Source: Nageia nagi
Lineage: Eukaryota; Pinophyta
Direction: 5' to 3'
Length of the DNA stretch: 64,000 nucleotides
Assembly (NCBI GenBank): GCA_050084985.1
Contig: JBITNC010000001.1
Location: 64,046,001 to 64,110,000 of the forward strand
Shown here: positions 10,261 to 21,725 of the stretch, one piece after another
Layout of the letters: each line of letters opens with the position of its first letter
Numbering within the stretch: position 1 is the stretch's first letter
Notes under the pieces: model-generated
The model's database searches: none
What the model was told of the DNA's origin: nothing
The model's input: only the letters and a program-made list of their open reading frames with translations
Translations under genes and position numbers: made by a program

Positions 10261-12480
10261 CATGGCAAAAAAAATCCTTCTTAATAACATTAGGCTATAA
10301 AACATATTTTAATGTAAGCAATTAAAAATGTAACATTTAGAGAGCTCACATGTTTCAAAGATAGTTTTAAGAGTAATGATGATATATTACTCAACCATTA
10401 ATGCAAATTTATCCATCTACTTCACTCTAGTGCAACATCATTACAAAGCTTTAAAGTTGGAGTATAGGATTTTAAGAAATTAATGTTTATGGAGGGGAGT
10501 ATTAAATAAAACATGCCTTGTAAGGAACAACAAAAAGTGCACCAACTAAATCATTAAATGAGAACCCCTTAAGATGGAAAAACAAAGCATGCAAGCAACC
10601 CAAAAAATTAAATGATACTAATAAAAAAAAGGTGCATTTTTTTCTTTAAAAAGGGACTTTGCTAAAAAATTATAGGGTTTAGGAGCAAAGGGATAGCTTT
10701 TCATATTGACCATTGGGGTTCATATAGGGTAGGGGTCTGATTGCTTGTCATTCCCTCTAATGGTTCGATGTTGTTTTCCATGTCAACAATACTATTTGGA
10801 TCCCAACATACATGAGAAAGCAAATCACTAAGCCCCCTTCATTAATAATAATGAGAGGGTCTTTTCATGATAGTGGGGTGTGTACAAGAATCATGAGGGG
10901 GGGAATGGAATGGTGTTTCTGGGAAGAAAAAATGAACAAATCAAATTAGATAGAATAAATTTATTTAGTAGAGAATTTTTTTAATATTGTTAATGAGAGA
11001 AACACAAAATTGCCAAAACTTGAATTTGTTTTCTTTCTATTTCACTTGCTTGAGGTGATGACTATGCAGGAGAAGAGAGGCATAGATATGGGCCACACAG
11101 GTGGAGGATAGGAGGCATTGGTCATGCAAATATGGAGTATGGGAGGCACCAAAAGAGGACCCTATAGAGGTGAAGTAAGGGAGGTGGGCACAGAGGGCAC
11201 ATGAGGAGGCATAGAGGTAGAATCTATGCATGATGAGGTGCAAAGGTGAAGTTGTGAGGGCCCAAAAAATAACCATGAGTGTTGTTAAGGAGTGGTGGTC
11301 TAGTTGTGAGGGCTACTAGGTTAGAAGACCATAAAGAGGAGAAGGGGTGTCACAAGGGGATATAAAATGTGCAGATACCAAGAAGGTCAATCACGTTGGT
11401 GGTGGATGGGAGGAGTAGACCGTGAGGAGCTAGGAGAGACCATAGTGAGGAGGAGTAGCATCATGGCAATGAGCATATTAAACCACTCACCTCCATGAAT
11501 TTTCTACCTTATCCTTTCTATCATAATACATTTTTCTTACTCTTCCAAAGTAACATAGCTCTGATCATGGCTAGATTGATTTGTAGATAAAGAAGCTCTA
11601 TCCTTGAGAAGCTTTATACCTCATCTTGTGATTGCTTGAGGAAGCAAACCATGCACATTGAGGATGCTTCTACATTAGTTACTCTTTCTAACTAATGATT
11701 ATGTACTAATTTGTCTTGAATGTATTTAGCTTCTCAACAGCTTTTCTATGATGATTCAATGTTGGATGTTGAATTTCAAATGATGAAAGTGTTTAGCCAC
11801 AATAGGGAAGGCAATGTAGGTGGGGGGGTAGCTACCATAACAATTTCAACATGTAGTTTGAGGTCACATAATGTAATGCAATTTGAAATTGTTCTTTGTG
11901 TGTACTATAATGAATGCAAATTCCTCTATTCTCTTGCTTGTTTTAATTCTCAAAATACATATAATTTGAAAAAAAATTGAACTTACTATGGACAATAGAG
12001 ACATAGATTAAACCAAAGTCTTAATGCATTGAAGGTATACACATTTACCAAATATAGAACATTTGTTGAAGCATTTTTAAACAAAAAAAATATATAGCAA
12101 TTGTTTTTTTTTACTGAACACCCCTACATTTTAAACTTAAAAAAAAGGATAAAAAATAGCCTTATAAGGTAAAAAAAATTGTATACTATCCTCTTAAATG
12201 GAAAATATGTCAAAGTATTAATTCCCCTTTTTTAAAAAAAAAAACATTGCAACTTAACATAAGAGGTTAGTATAAACAATTGCATTATCAAGCTATTTTA
12301 ATCATATTTGCTTAAAAAAAAGGCTCACAATGAAAATAATATGTTAGTATCATTAGTAAAATAAGCCCAAAAAACAAAATGAAGGACATTATACCTTCTT
12401 TTGATTTTACCTCACAATGAAGAGTAAGATAAGGGGTGAAGAAGAGCTTCCACACTAAGGATGTGAAGAGGAGCTTCCAA

Positions 12481-12494
12481 GTGCTTTGATACCA
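12481..12494 (-). other. Primer-binding site for initiator Met tRNA (copia)
   Basis: The minus strand reads TGGTATCAAAGCAC, a near-canonical copy of the copia site complementary to the 3' end of initiator-methionine tRNA (TGGTATCAGAGC). It starts three bases inside the LTR edge. Confidence 0.85.
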
Positions 12495-12497
12495 ATT

Positions 12498-13001
12498 TGA
12501 ATAAACTAGCACTAACAAGATAATTCCTAAATAACCAAGATCTCTTGAAAGCTCACAATACACATCTAACAAACTCACAAATAAGAAATCTCACAAAGTA
12601 ACTCAAGATGTAAAGTGGTTCCTCCAACTAGGAGTACATCCACTAACTAAATCTTTACTTCAATCACAAATACAACTCTCTTACAATTCTCTTACTCTTT
12701 TCTCCTAACCATTATCCTATAGCATTACTTTACTCCAAAAAAATGGTATTTGATCACAAAGAGGGAGCCTTCTATTTATAGGCCAAAATTCCTCTTTGGA
12801 TCACCCTTTTGTCTAATGTACAAAAGCATGACATGCACATCTTTTTACCCAAGGGTCATGCTCATGACGTGGAGTGTAGGACAAGTTATATTATCATATT
12901 CACTAAATAATTAGGGTATCAAATGATATCCTTAAGTATTAGTGAACTTACATATAGAATTTAATACAAACCTTTACAATAATGCATTATACATTCCAAC
13001 A
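12498..13001 (-). repeat. 5' LTR of a minus-strand copia element
   Basis: On the minus strand it begins TGTTGGAATG at 13001 and ends TATTCA at 12498, followed by the Met-tRNA primer-binding site. The 504-bp unit has a promoter (CCTATAAATAGAAGG on the minus strand, near 12,785-12,770). It inserted at the left edge of a dispersed repeat that is intact near 27.3 kb, which independently supports the right boundary. It may belong to the copia body at 5.8-8.6 kb, but the leader distance is too long to be certain. Confidence 0.8.
12770..12785 (-). promoter_or_regulatory. TATA box in copia LTR
   Basis: CTATAAATAGAAGG on the minus strand matches a plant TATA box. It lies about 220 bases into the LTR. 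Confidence 0.65.
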
Positions 13002-13004
13002 AAG

Positions 13005-13335
13005 ATAAGAAATTAGAATATAATCTTGATTATATTTGGTAGATTTAATGCTCTTAAATATTTTTGATAAAGATAATAAGTTGAAGAGATTTACCTACCT
13101 TGATTCACAATAACTTGCAATTGGTTTAAAATTCAAAGAACAATGCTTAATGACACATCTAAAGTTGACTTACAATGGTTCATATTTAGGTAGCAATATG
13201 ATCATAAGAGGTTAAGTTTATCAAAGTGCCTACAATTATTTATAGCCTTTTGTAAGGGCTATATGACTTTCTTCCTAATCTAAAGTGAGCATATAGTATA
13301 CCATTAGAAAGAGGTTGGAAATAACTTTCCTATAG
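13005..13335 (+). repeat. Dispersed repeat, copy A
   Basis: Homologous in the same orientation to 27,310-27,640. Shared blocks include AATTGGTT, TTTATAGCCTTTTGTAAGGG (TTTGTAGCC in copy B) and AGCATATAGTATACCATT, followed by GAAAGAGGTTGGAAATAACT. The left end coincides with the outer edge of a copia LTR. Confidence 0.85.
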
Positions 13336-13560
13336 TATATTAAGTATAGGAAAACAAACTATAGTAGCATTATGCATAAGGAACAATGACAAAAATAAAA
13401 TTTTCAAATTTTGGTGAACACGATTCGAAGTCATGGCAAAAGGTGTTAGAAAGTCATGTAGGGTAAGTGGAAAAATTATATATATTTTTCAAAGTTCTAA
13501 ATTTTTGGTGATATATATTATTTTTTAGTTTTATGAAATTATGACAAGTTGATTCTTATA

Positions 13561-13925
13561 GATAGATGATCCATCTACCATTTTGTGGGATAATCTTCTG
13601 CATATTCTAGAGATGATCAATAATGCAATAGTGTAGATGATCATTTGTAGATAAGTGCAAATAATAATTTGTATAAATTGTAGATGATTACTTGCATAAA
13701 TGTAAAGATGATTGTCTACATAAAAGTGCAGATGATTTTATTTATTAAAGTGCATACGATCATTTGTATAAAAGTGCAAATGATCATCAACCCTTTTATA
13801 TAGACAATCGTCTACACTTTAATAAAGATGATCATCTACACAAAAGGGAGGATGATCGTCTATACATTCTAGAGATGATTAATAGTGCAAATGTGTAGAT
13901 GACCATCTATACATTATCACTATCA
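13561..13925. repeat. 24-bp minisatellite patch 1 (GATGATCATC core)
   Basis: Degenerate units of about 24 bases resemble GATGATCATCTACATAAAAG followed by TGCA. The core GATGATCATC is a perfect palindrome, so units read alike on both strands. Spacing is disturbed by indels. Patches of the same family lie near 15.6, 18.1 and 22 kb. Confidence 0.7.
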
Positions 13926-14159
13926 ATCATTTGCTCTCCAAATAAAATGATTTTTCAAAAAAGGCATTAAATGTGATCATACATCATAAATGCTAACATG
14001 TGTCAAGTATTATAGAAGAGATTTAATTGGTAATTTTCACCTCATTTCACCACTTTGACCTCTTTGGATTGTAGTTCCCTCCATTCCCCCTTGCCCCTCC
14101 TTTCCCAACACAACTTTCCAAGTAGTTCCTTTCCATCCTACATTATAAATCCTCCCCTT

Positions 14160-17100
14160 TGTTGAGTCCTTACTGCACAGGATCACCATGTTGAATTCTA
14201 ATGCTACCACAATGGCTACTATAGCATTGTATAGTTATAAGAGTATTATTTTCCCCTAAATTTATGAGATTCTTACCACTGTTGAATATGAATTTAGTTG
14301 GTTGTAATAATTTGGATTTATCCCATTGGTTTCAATGGGCATATTTTTGAATGATATTCCTCTTCTCAATGCAATTGTCAACTCATTCAAGAATGAAAAT
14401 TTAACTGTTATAATGAAATTCCATGGGAAACCTATTTTTTTTCTATCAAACCCTTTGATGTACATAGGTTGAAGGTTTTTCATACAGGATGCTGAGGATC
14501 CAGTCAATAAAAAATCTAACTTTGTTAAGTGATAAAGATAAAATACATTTGAGAAATAAACTATGGTATCCAAGCTAAATGTTTAACAGGTGAAGGGTTT
14601 TTAACTTGTCTAGTCTTGTTTTAATTTATTTTGATTCCAATAATTACTTTAATTTTTTGATGTGTTTTTTCAATCTTTTTTAAGTTGTTTTACTTTGAAA
14701 TATTTGATGATTTAGTATATTTTTTGTAGTAAGCCATAATTCCTCAAGAAGGGGCATCAATTTGCAAGATGTTCAAAACCCTTTCTTAAAGGCTATCATA
14801 GAGTTTTTCTAGGCTAGAATAGTTTTATAGGGTAGAGCACTAGACATTCCATTTTGGGGGCTTTTCTACATTCTAAGATGTATTGAGCACAAAAGATTTG
14901 ATTGGTGCTCTTTCATTGTAAATAGGATAGCAAATAACATTAGGATTGTGAAAATATCAAGATCCCAAAATGTCTACTTGTCCAACTATAATTATTTGCT
15001 TGCATTATACTATGAGGCTCTTTATTGCCTACAAAGTACCCCACCACCAACAATTGGTCATGGTCAAATAAAATTATTAACACTTACTATAGAGGAAGTG
15101 CAGGTAATAGAATCTTTTATTATGTTTTTAATTGGTGTATTTAATATAAAATTGATAATTGTATTATGGAATTAAAGAAACAACTATGACAATTTATGAT
15201 TTATTGAAATTGATTTTTATCCTTAATGTAGAGAAAGGTAGTAGATTCAACTTTTGCAAATAGGCTACAATAAGAGGAATGCAACCCAAATATTTTGATA
15301 TTCCTAAGGGGAAATTGATTCACCCTTATTGAGAAAATCTTCAAAAAGGCATGGGTGAAATGTACAAGTCATCTCAAATTCTAATGATAATTTTGCTATA
15401 TCATACCACAGTCACAACCCATCTCCTTTATTTAAACAAAATACTCAAATTAATGTTGATGATGATAATGAAGTTGAACAACTACCATAAAACAACTCTT
15501 TTATCCCAAGTATTTACCTTTCTTTGAACAACATACACTAGCAGTTAGTCTGTGAGTTTGTGAGATTGCACATATGATCATTTATGAGAAGATAATGAGG
15601 ATTATCTATACATTGACATAAATGATTATCAGTATCTTCTCATAGATGATCATTAGTGTCATCTTAAAGATGATCATCGATGACTTTCATAGATAATATT
15701 TTGTGAGATTGTATACAATCATTTATTCTAGTTTCTAAATATTTATGGAATTGTTCATTGATTACAGATGTAAATATGGTTCCAACTCTAGTTTCTCCAC
15801 CACCCATTTCCATTGAATCCACATAATTATTTAAGCTAGAAGGTAAGCAAAGTAGTCTTATATGAATACATTCAAATCCCATTTTCTATTTCTTATTATT
15901 TATAGTGCAAGATGTTATAATTAATCTAATAAATTTAAATTTTTAAAGGTGTGAGGCCCAACATTTCAATTCCTTAGAAGTAACCCATTATTTTTTGTGT
16001 AGCACTTCCATCCCCTATTCTACCAATGAGAGGCTAGGTGCAAGTGCAACCAATGAAAAAACATATTCCATCAGATATTTTGTAGAATGTTTTAGCTAGT
16101 GGTAGAGCTACATCCACTCAAAGAGGGAGAAGAAAAAGAATTATTAAATCAAAAGCTTTTGGACCATACAATATTCATCAATTAGAGATGTCCCAAATTT
16201 CACTTTGTCAAATGTTAATTCAGCAACATGTAATACTATAAGTATTTGTACATAAAAATTTGATGAGGATTACCTGAAGGGAATGGTAGAAGAGTGAAGT
16301 ACCATGCATGGTGAAGTAAAAGGGAAAGAGATTCAACATCAAGCTACTACAAGACAGAATCCTCCAAAATGAGCAACACAATAGATTATGACTATAATTG
16401 TAGCCATAAAAGAAGAAAGAGAAGAAGAAGAAAGGAAGATTTAGACCTGTATATTTCAATTGATAGTTTAATTTTCTCAAATATGGAGGAAATAATCAAT
16501 AATTCTATTCTTCCTAATATTTTGAGTCCAAAGATGGGAGACTTTCATGCAAAAGTACTATTTAAAGAGATCAATGTGAGGTTTGTAAACTATGAGAAGA
16601 TGGAAAAGATATTTTCTAAGTTAGAAAATTATCCAGAGAAGATGATAACAAATTTTAAAGAGGAAAACATCAAGAAAGATAAAATTTACTTCCCCGTATG
16701 TAGACATTGATGTCAATCAAATTTTAACCAAGTTAGAAAATTTATATTCTAAGGCCCAAGCTTATTACAACTCTTGGAACACTAATATGTGAAAGGTAGA
16801 ATTTGTTGGGCTATAAAAGATGTAGGGAAGGTAAGAATTTTGTAAGCAATTTAGTAGTATATATAATGTATTTTATAATTTTATTTTATTATTTTATTTC
16901 AAATTTCATATTTAAATATGGTCTTTACTTTATTTTTCAATCCAACTTTGATAACTTGAAGAAATAAGTAAACAACTTGGTTGTTTAAGTTGAAAAGGCA
17001 AGAAAGAGCCTGCTCAATACATCTATGGTGAAGGAGAATCTCCTTAAAGCTTTAAAGGATAATAACACATTGAAATTAATAATAAAGAAGCATAATATAG

Positions 17101-17380
17101 ACTACCATGTTCAGATGAAGCAAAAATAAAAGGAGACTCAAGCTATAGAGATACTAAGAGAGGATGGAGGGAAAGAGTTGAGAAGATTAGTTCAAACATT
17201 GGACATTGCATAAAGAGGAGTATTGAAAATAGTAGAGTTAGGTTCAACATTCCAACCTACATTTGTTGAAGATACTACTCTTAAGGATCAAAGGTAGGAG
17301 ATTTAGGATAATGTTGAAGACATTATTCAAAAGATAGTATTTCAAATTTAAACATTAAGTGGAGATTTGGATGTTTGAAA
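14160..17380 (+). pseudogene. Decayed long ORF of unknown family (copy 1)
   Basis: Several + strand segments read as former protein, with far fewer stops than chance allows at this base composition. Near 14,305-14,470: FIPLVSMGIFLND and AIVNSFKNENLTVIMKFHGK. Near 14,766-15,120: a readable run including RFDWCSFIVNRIANNIRIVK and VYLSNYNYLLALYYE. Near 16,369-16,710: a basic cluster KRRKRRRRKE that looks like a nuclear-localisation signal. Near 16,980-17,280: a Lys/Leu-rich, coiled-coil-like tail (NLLKALKDNNTLKLIIKKHN). The motif order matches the minus-strand relic at 53.2-56.1 kb. Frames shift several times, and a minisatellite patch interrupts it at 15.6 kb. I do not recognise the family. An accessory protein of a plant retroelement is my inference. 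Confidence 0.45.
15570..15715. repeat. 24-bp minisatellite patch 2
   Basis: Decayed units with ATGATCATTTATGAG, AGATGATCATTAGTG and AAGATGATCATCGATGA keep the palindromic GATGATCAT core of the family seen at 13.6, 18.1 and 22 kb. Confidence 0.6.
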
Positions 17381-17959
17381 CTTTTTTTATAAGAACTTTT
17401 ACAAGGTGTTTTTAATTTTAGAAAGACTTGTTGTACTTGTTTGATGTTATGGCATTGTCAATAATGTAAACAATTTTTTTTTGAATGATTGTTAGACACT
17501 GAATATTTGCATAAGTTTTTTAAGTATGTTTCAAATCATTGAATGTTTGCATAAATATATTTTTTGAATGATAGCATTTGCAACTATGTTCAAAGTTTCA
17601 AACTATTGAAATGGTGATTTAAAATGATTTTTTTTGTATGATTATTGTAAAACATTGAATAATTGAAATGACTAGTAATGCCCATGACTCATAAACAAAA
17701 AGTATTTTTAGTATGAAAAAGTATGTTCTGAATCATTGAATTTTTGCATAAGTATGTGTTTTGAATGATAGCTTTATCATTAGCAACTATTTTCAAACTT
17801 TATAACTATTGAAATGGTGATTTACAAAGGTGATTATTTGAATCATTGTATGTTTGAGAAAATAATTAGAATGGTAATTTATTTTTTAGAGGAATATTAG
17901 TGTAATCATTCAATGTTAGACCAAGTATTTTCTTAAAATGATAGCATTTGCATGTATAG

Positions 17960-18375
17960 TTCAAATGTAGAAGATCATCAATGTATTAACATAGATGATT
18001 TTTAGTGTACTTATACAAAATATCTTCAATGTATTGAAATAGATGATTACATATTGAATCTTGATTCTTAACATAAATGATCATTAGTATCCTAACATAG
18101 AAAATTGATAGTCTATTGACACATAAGATCATATGTGTTAAGATAGTAATGATTGTATGTATGATCATCTATGTTAATACACAAATAATCATACAAATGA
18201 TCATCTATGTTGATATAATGATCATACAAATAATCATCAGTATCTTAACATAGATAATTATCTATGTAAAGACACTAAAAATCATCTATGTTAGGATACT
18301 TATGAGCATCTATATCAATACACTAACAATCATCTATGTCAAGATAATGATAATTATTTATGTTAAGAATCAAGA
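17960..18375. repeat. 24-bp minisatellite patch 3
   Basis: Repeated ATGATCATCTATGTTAATAC-like units are spaced at about 24-25 bases, clearest at 18,280-18,355. One unit (ATGAGCATCTATATCAATAC) is intermediate between the GATGATCATC form and the GATGAGCATC form of the large array at 21.7 kb. Confidence 0.7.
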
Positions 18376-18574
18376 TTCAAGATGCATGCATTCATCACAA
18401 AAATAAGAATAACAATCAAGAAGTTAATCTAATTGAACAAATGTCAAATATAATATTTATATAACATTGTTAAAAAAATACATTCAATTCTATCCACACA
18501 TTGAAAAATCCAAGAAGTTCCTAACAAGTTATAGTACACATCATAGTAAAAAAATTGACTTATAGATGTGGGTG

Positions 18575-20480
18575 CTAAAACATATTTATTAGAGAACCAA
18601 TTCCATTAGTACATGCATTTGAATCTTTTGAGATATTTACAATGTGATTTATGAAGATATCCTCATATTTCTTTTGATCTATTTGATTTACTCCCCATCT
18701 CTCACTCAATGATTTCCATAATGCTATTGCTCTATAATAGGGAAAGCTTTTTAGTGTATAATGTGAGACATAAATTCTCAAATAACTTTCAAGATTTTTC
18801 TCCAATCTATTTTGTATTTTTGATTTAACATACTATAAAATACTAAAAACCCTTTCATCTTACATGGAACCCAAAATCATTGTATAACAAATTTTTATAA
18901 ATTAAAATACTTTGATATTGAATCTCATAACATACTACTTGGATACAATTTTATTCACAATCATGTTATAGAACCAGACTCTAATGGATTCAATAATTCT
19001 TTAAACTGACCAATCATTATCAAGCCAAAAGTTCTAGATTGTTGAATCAAATTCTTTTTTTCTAGAATTCCTTTTATCTCAACACCATTTACTTCAACAG
19101 TTCTTCCAAAATTATTTATAATATTCTCCATATGTTTATTAAAAAACTATCTTGTATTGCTGTAATATGAAAATGGATTTCAAAAATTTAGATTCACCGT
19201 AGCCATAGCTTCAAGCAAATTATCTCTATAAAATCTCTCTAATTTATTTTGTTAATGTATCTACAATGTTTCTAAGCTTACTTGATTCTTGCAAAATTAT
19301 TTCAAATCTAATATGCATCATAAGAACTTGCTCAAATTCAATTTCAGCAAATAACACTACACCTTGTTTTTTGAAATAATATAGAGGAATATCTTTTTCA
19401 TTGAAACTAATACAAAGTCTATCCAAAATATTGAATCTTAAAAACCTTTTTTGGAATTTTCACATTTGTTAATGAATTTAAATTCTCAAATAATGGATCT
19501 ATAAAATTTGTTTTATACAACTTGTTAATAGTCCAACATACTTGTTTCCTTTCACTTCCAAAATTAATTATATATATAGATCTTTCTTAAGCCTTCTTGA
19601 TCAATTTTTTTTTTTTATATAACATTGGTATCATTCCACATAATATTAAAAATGTTTCCAATTCTATCATGTGACATAATAAATCCTTGGCTCTATCAAC
19701 AACTCCTATATTTTGATTAAAAAAGCCTATCAAAAATTTATATTGTTCAAATACTCTTTCTACGGGTTTAAACATTGAAATCCATTTGGTGTCCACATAT
19801 TTCAACATTATTTTTCCATCATATTTTCCAAGAGCAAATTTTTGGAATTTGACATTCTTTTTGGAGCTTTTTGAAAAGTATGCATGCACCTCATCTATCA
19901 ATTCCTCCACTTTGGCCACACAAGTAAGTATATGTGGCTACTATTTTGTATGTAAGGTTCAATCTATGAGCCATACAATGAATAAGAATCATATATAGAG
20001 CAACTAATATTCAAATTCAAATACAAAGTCCATTTTTGTTTCCTTACATTACTAAAGCACCATCTGCACCTACACATATTAACTTTCTTACAATTTCTAC
20101 ATCATCCAAATTAGCAATCTCTTTCAAACTATTTACAACAAGATTGAAAAGGTTTTCTGAGTTATAAAATTCTTCCATTGTATGTATTGTTAAAAAAGGG
20201 GGTTGTCTAACTTGTTGAATGAATGTGTAAACATGTATACATACCCAATATGTACTATCTACCATAGTTACCTCATCAATTGATAAAAAAATGAATCTTA
20301 ATTTTTTTACACTTTATGTTAAATCTTTTCTTTCGACCAATGTAAGATATTTTACCATTTCCCAACCACTTTGATCAAATCGATGAGAACTTGGGAGGTG
20401 CTGCACACCTTCTAAATCAAAAAGTGTTTTATGAGCATAAAAATATGTTATTATCTTGCCTTATTTTAGAAGATAAAAAA
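18575..20480 (-). pseudogene. hAT-superfamily transposase remnant
   Basis: The minus strand carries, in order, FDLEGVQHLPSSHRFDQSGW (about 20,440-20,380), LSIDEVTMVDSTYW (about 20,300-20,240), KLICVGADGALVM (20,082-20,044), IHCMAHRLNL (about 19,995-19,965) and FSKSSKKNVKFQKF...YVDTKWISMFKPVERV (19,919-19,730). This order (first Asp block, GADG, C-x2-HR-x-NL, T(K/R)WISM) is that of hAT transposases of the DUF4371/ZNF862-like type. Further minus-strand fragments run to 18,575 but are poorly preserved. Stops and frameshifts are frequent, for example a frame change between the CMAHR block and the next segment. Terminal inverted repeats were not located. Confidence 0.82.
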
Positions 20481-20935
20481 TAATTGCAAATTGTAAACTT
20501 TTTGAAACTAATATTTTTTTCTCTTGCTTTTCTATATTGCACTGTAATTGTGGTGCTAGTTTGATCATGAATTTATTTTTCTTCCAACATCTTGTTGTAT
20601 TCAATTTTATATTTCTTATGGAAATATTTAGTCTCATCCTTAACGATTTATTTTTTTCTAACTATTCCATCTTGATCTATTATGTTCACATATACCTTTC
20701 AATAATGTTTTTCAATTGTGTAATATTTAAGTTGAATCTTTTGTTCCTTTATTTCCATGAAAAAATCTTGTATTTACATTCTATTGGTGGATCACCATTC
20801 TCAAGAGTCACGAGTAAAATGAACAAAAATCATGATGACCATTTTTCCTAAAATGATCTACCAATAGACCAACGAATTTATATTTTTCTAGTTTTTTTGG
20901 AAGCATTTCCTATGGATTTTATTTTTTTATTGATT

Positions 20936-21295
20936 TTATATTTCTTTGTTAGATTCAATACTATGAATTTCAATTGGAGTGTTAGGTGCTATGGAAGCCA
21001 CTTTAGGTGTAGAATCTATGTTTTTATAGTTCAAAATAGTATCATTATCATACATGTCATTATTAAATATTTCTTCAAGTGGTGGCATATTAGGATCGAT
21101 GGTGTTTTTAACAATATCTTCAAGTAGTGGCATATCAGGATCAATAATATTTTCAAAAATATCTTTAAGTGGTGGCATATCATGATTAATAATATTTTCA
21201 AAAATATCTTCACGTGGTAGCTTATTAGGATCAATAGTATTTTTTTGGAATATTCTCATATAATGGAAAATCAAGATCAATTGTGTTTTCTGCAT
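20936..21295 (-). pseudogene. Open stretch with four 15-residue repeats, unknown
   Basis: The minus strand is open for 119 codons. Four near-copies of a 45-bp unit encode variants of IDPDMPPLEDIFENI, followed by a Ser/Ile-rich tail. It lies 450 bases upstream of the hAT transposase relic in the same orientation, so it could be a decayed N-terminal extension. No zinc finger is visible, and the link is unproven. The repeat period keeps the frame, consistent with former coding. Confidence 0.4.
21071..21255 (-). repeat. 45-bp tandem repeat, about four units
   Basis: Units containing GGTGGCATAT(T/C)A(G/T)GAT on the + strand recur at 45-base spacing with A/G and T/C differences and no indels. Confidence 0.8.
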
Positions 21296-21725
21296 ACAAG
21301 TATATTCCTAAGCATATAATGATTAAACCAAAATTAAACTATTGATTTGTAAAAACAAAGTAATAAGGGATTGTATAAAGGAACCTATAACTATCATGTT
21401 GTTGGATGTCGATGCCTGCCCATGCATGAAATGATTTCCAATGTTTTTTGCAAGCAAATTTTCCTACTTATTTCCCTTCAATTTTCTAGTGAGTGCCATT
21501 CCTTAAAGATTAATATCTATAAGTGCTCAAAAATGAGCATCTATATTCCCTAAAAAATGAGCATCTACAATTAAAACATTAATGTATGAATGTCTAACAT
21601 AATATAACAATGCACATTTACAATTCTTAGTCCTTAGGTGATCATTGATGATCATCTTAAAGTTGAATTACTCTACTAATGAGCTTATAAAATTCCCCAA
21701 GGGCAAGCATTAGTAATTCCCCATA

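Larger units (their letters stand above)
8646..12480. other. Non-coding spacer, possibly an insertion in a copia leader
   Basis: No protein family is recognisable. If the copia Gag at 8.6 kb and the primer-binding site and LTR at 12.5-13.0 kb belong to one element, its leader would be about 3.8 kb long, far beyond the usual length. An unrelated insertion is then likely. The stretch contains a GCATGC-rich repeat field and a (TA)n tract. A local purine-rich stretch near 11.1-11.45 kb encodes nothing I recognise. Confidence 0.5.

Noticed and set aside
11037-11276. 79-codon minus-strand open frame
   Set aside because: Purine-rich + strand DNA gives few stops on the complement. The predicted His/Leu/Ser-rich text has no family signature.
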